Assembly (NCBI RefSeq): GCF_001042485.2 | Contig: NZ_LBMN02000004.1 | Span: 434,001 to 498,000, forward strand | Reading direction: 5' to 3' | Length of the DNA: 64,000 nt | DNA from: Bacillus paralicheniformis | GTDB lineage: Bacteria > Bacillota > Bacilli > Bacillales > Bacillaceae | Shown here: positions 61,918-64,000 of the stretch, piece by piece | Position numbering within the stretch: position 1 is the stretch's first letter | How the letters are laid out: each line of letters starts with the position of its first letter | Made by a program: the position numbers and the translations under genes | Notes under the pieces: model-generated | Databases searched by the model: none | The model's input: the letters and a program-made list of their open reading frames with translations, nothing else | Told to the model about the DNA's origin: nothing

Positions 61918-63216
61918 TTAATCGGTTTTTTCAACCTCAACTGCAACGATTCGATGTCCGTCCATATCTTTTACTTTGAAACGGAATCCTTCACTTTCGA
62001 TCGCCGTTTTGGGCTTGCTCTCAATATTCTGCGTCAGCATCCAGCCGCCGATTGTATCAATCTCCTCATCTGATAAATGAATTCCGAGCAGGTCGTTTAC
62101 ATCGCTGACTAGTACTTTACCGCTGAGGATGTAATGGTCATCTTCCAGTTTCTGAACAGCCGATACTTCTTCAGTATCGAATTCATCGCGAATATCGCCG
62201 ACGATTTCCTCGACGATATCCTCAACCGTCACAAGGCCGGATGTTCCGCCATACTCATCTACGAGAATCGCCATATGTGTATGCTCTTTTTGCATTTTGA
62301 CGAACAGCTGGTAGACGGGAATCGTTTCAATCACATGGATAACCGGATGGATATATAGCTTTAACGGTTTTGTTTCTAAAGAAAACCCGCCTGCAAGCTC
62401 AGCCAGCAGCAGTTCTTTTATATTGATCATTCCGGTGATGTGATCCTTGTCTTCCTCCATGACGGGGAAGCGGGTGTGCTTCGTTTCTTTGATGAGCTGC
62501 TTCACTTTTTTTACACTGTCGTCAAGAGACAGGACGGTCATTTCATTGCGGGGCACCATAATTTCTTTTGCCGTACGTTCGTCGAATTTAAAAATGTTGT
62601 TTACATATCTCAATTCATTCTGGTTGATTTCCCCGCTTTGATAGCTTTCAGATAAAAGTGTTCGCAGCTCTTCCTCCGAATACGCCAATTCGTGTTCACC
62701 GGTCGGCTTCAGGCCGAACAGACTTGTGATCATGCGGGCTGAATGATTAAGCAGCCATATAAAAGGAAACATGATTCTGTAAAACCAGATCATCGGCTGT
62801 GCAAAAAGCAGAGTAACGGTTTCCGCTTTTTGAATGGCGATCGTTTTTGGCGCCAGCTCTCCGATCACAACATTGAGATAAGTGACCGATAAAAAAGCGG
62901 CCAAAAATGAAAGAATATGTGTCATCGACTCGTTCAAGCCGATTTTGGAAAAAAGGGGATGCAGTAAGGTCTGCATCGTCGGTTCACCAAGCCAGCCGAG
63001 GCCCAATGCCGTCACGGTGATTCCAAGCTGGCAGGCTGACAAGTATTCGTCAAGGTGTGAGGTCACTTCTTTTGCGGCAAGCGCGCCCTTTTTTTTCTGA
63101 ATGATCAATTGGTCGATCTTTGTCCGCCTTACTTTGACGATGGCGAATTCGACCGCGACGAAAAAGCCCGTTAATGCGATTAATCCTGCCACTGCAATCA
63201 GCTTCAGTAATTCCAA
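61918..63216 (-). CDS. CNNM/CBS/CorC-domain membrane protein (MpfA/hemolysin-C type)
   Basis: Protein of 432 residues: an N-terminal DUF21/CNNM membrane domain with four helices (about 1-190, with [18 protein letters not shown] and [19 protein letters not shown]), a CBS pair (about 215-335, [17 protein letters not shown] and [20 protein letters not shown]) and a C-terminal CorC/HlyC domain. Family members YhdP (MpfA), YqhB, YugS and YrkA in Bacillus include magnesium exporters. Start TTG at 63216; the strong AGGAGG lies about 30 nt upstream behind a hairpin. Divergent from a CorA-family gene, which supports a magnesium role. Confidence 0.85.
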   Translation of the reverse strand: MELLKLIAVAGLIALTGFFVAVEFAIVKVRRTKIDQLIIQKKKGALAAKEVTSHLDEYLSACQLGITVTALGLGWLGEPTMQTLLHPLFSKIGLNESMTHILSFLAAFLSVTYLNVVIGELAPKTIAIQKAETVTLLFAQPMIWFYRIMFPFIWLLNHSARMITSLFGLKPTGEHELAYSEEELRTLLSESYQSGEINQNELRYVNNIFKFDERTAKEIMVPRNEMTVLSLDDSVKKVKQLIKETKHTRFPVMEEDKDHITGMINIKELLLAELAGGFSLETKPLKLYIHPVIHVIETIPVYQLFVKMQKEHTHMAILVDEYGGTSGLVTVEDIVEEIVGDIRDEFDTEEVSAVQKLEDDHYILSGKVLVSDVNDLLGIHLSDEEIDTIGGWMLTQNIESKPKTAIESEGFRFKVKDMDGHRIVAVEVEKTD

Positions 63217-63221
63217 AGCCC

Positions 63222-63253
63222 CGCCTTCTCAAAAAGAAGGCGCCACCTCCTTT
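63222..63253 (-). promoter_or_regulatory. Hairpin between ribosome-binding site and start
   Basis: On the minus strand AAAGGAGG (63246-63253) is followed after 3 nt by an 8-bp stem (CGCCTTCT/AGAAGGCG, 63222-63229 with 63235-63242, 5-nt loop), then 5 nt before the TTG start. With the stem folded, the effective spacing is 8 nt. Confidence 0.6.
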
Positions 63254-63376
63254 TCTATGAAAAACTCATACTGGCTTCATACCACGTGCCGCAGCGCGGC
63301 AAACATGATGTTTATTTACGCGGAGGGCGGGCAAAGAAATATAAAACGAATGGGCCGGAAGAGGAGGAGACGAAAT

Positions 63377-64000
63377 ATGAGAGTTTTTCAGGGAGAGGGC
63401 TGGACATGGTATCAGCTCGGCCCTCACGAAAAAGCGACAGCACAAGGGCTGATCCAGCCCGATCATTGGCCGGAATGCCGAAACTGGTTTCAAGGCGTTC
63501 CATCGGCCAATATCAATTGCATTGATATCAATGCTGCCGTTCAAGGCAAGGAAGCGATCTACGGTTCATATATTTACGATCAGGAAGCGGAAGTTCAACA
63601 AAATCGGACAGCATTTCATTTTTACTTAACGAAAGACTATTTTTTCACAATGAATTTAGATATCTCGCAATTTGAAGAGGCAAACAGAAGGCCGATCGAT
63701 CAACACTTAAAGCGATGCAAAGACGCCCCTGAAGTGTTCATGGTCCTGCTGGGCGAACTGATGAGAATGTATTTGAAGGAACTTGAGCACTTTGAAGTTC
63801 ACCTTGGAAAAGTAAGGTGGGGATTTCATCATGACAACAATAAAAGCATCATTGAACTGATTCATAAGCGGCGTCATGAACTGCTCGTCATAAGAAGTTT
63901 AATTTTATCGATGAAAAAGGTTGCAATGGGTCTTAAAGAAACTTTTTTAAGCAAATCGTTTGACGAAATCGAACAGCGCAGGACGTTTTACGAAATCGAC
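63377..64000 (+). CDS. CorA-family divalent metal transporter, 5' part
   Basis: First 208 codons of a protein cut by the window end. The soluble N-terminal alpha/beta region and long helices of the CorA family are present (FHFYLTKDYFFTMNLD, LKELEHFEVHLGKV, RRHELLVIRSLI). The GMN signature and membrane helices would lie beyond position 64000. ATG 63377 follows GAGGAGGAG. Most similar in style to B. subtilis YfjQ. It is probably a magnesium importer. Confidence 0.75.
   Translation, partial: MRVFQGEGWTWYQLGPHEKATAQGLIQPDHWPECRNWFQGVPSANINCIDINAAVQGKEAIYGSYIYDQEAEVQQNRTAFHFYLTKDYFFTMNLDISQFEEANRRPIDQHLKRCKDAPEVFMVLLGELMRMYLKELEHFEVHLGKVRWGFHHDNNKSIIELIHKRRHELLVIRSLILSMKKVAMGLKETFLSKSFDEIEQRRTFYEID

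Overview
The window looks like the chromosome of a Bacillus of the licheniformis group. Most genes and their order match the Bacillus subtilis ywl-glyA-upp-atp-ywm-ywn region gene by gene: spoIIR, ywlB, ywlC, mntP, ywlE, rpiB, ywlG, glyA, upp, atpIBEFHAGDC, ywmA, ywmB, murAA, spoIID, ywmC, ywmD, then fdhD/moaA, ywnA, a cardiolipin synthase, ywnF, ywnH, spoIIQ and amtB-glnK. Several blocks inserted into this backbone differ from strain 168. Species-level assignment was not possible without a search. No rRNA, tRNA, CRISPR array or intact insertion sequence was recognised.

Layout. (1) 0.2-5.7 kb: a neotrehalosadiamine/kanosamine cluster, ntdR divergent from ntdABC-glcP, in which ntdA carries a single-base frameshift. 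(2) 5.8-13.1 kb: spoIIR behind a sigma-F-type promoter, the ywl genes with a DnaA-box cluster at ywlB/ywlC, and glyA and upp. (3) 13.2-20.5 kb: the complete F1Fo ATP synthase operon with a near-consensus promoter. (4) 20.8-26.6 kb: ywmA, ywmB, murAA, spoIID with a sigma-E-type promoter, and the paralogous secreted VWA proteins ywmC and ywmD. (5) 26.6-32.4 kb: a molybdenum block of a YdeP-like oxidoreductase, an OFA-family transporter, fdhD and moaA. (6) 32.5-35.5 kb: an eroded zone with ywnA, two gene relics, an acetyltransferase and small membrane or PH-domain proteins. (7) 35.8-55.0 kb: a contiguous bacillibactin island with regulator (btr), uptake (feuABC), esterase (besA-like), synthesis (dhbACEBF), an MbtH-like helper and an MFS transporter, with Fur boxes before feuA and dhbA. 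(8) 55-61.8 kb: cardiolipin synthase, ywnF, ywnH, spoIIQ, a sigma-factor/ClpP-paralogue pair and the ammonium transport genes. (9) 61.9-64 kb: a CNNM/CBS membrane protein divergent from a truncated CorA-family gene, probably a magnesium pair.

How the genes work together. In region 7, iron starvation should release Fur at feuA and dhbA. DhbACEBF and MbtH make bacillibactin, the MFS protein may export it, FeuABC recovers the ferric form, the esterase opens the trilactone to free iron, and Btr senses the siderophore to boost feu. The sporulation genes spoIIR, spoIID and spoIIQ are scattered singletons with compartment-specific promoters. 

The most unusual signals are: a ywlB terminator whose stem is built from two opposed DnaA boxes; two identical-architecture TGTAA-N9-TTACA palindromes flanking ywnA, the second orphaned because ywnB survives only as a 3' relic; a 50-bp element duplicated upstream of ywmC and ywmD; the sigma-factor/ClpP pair; and a hairpin lying exactly between a strong ribosome-binding site and the start of the CNNM gene.
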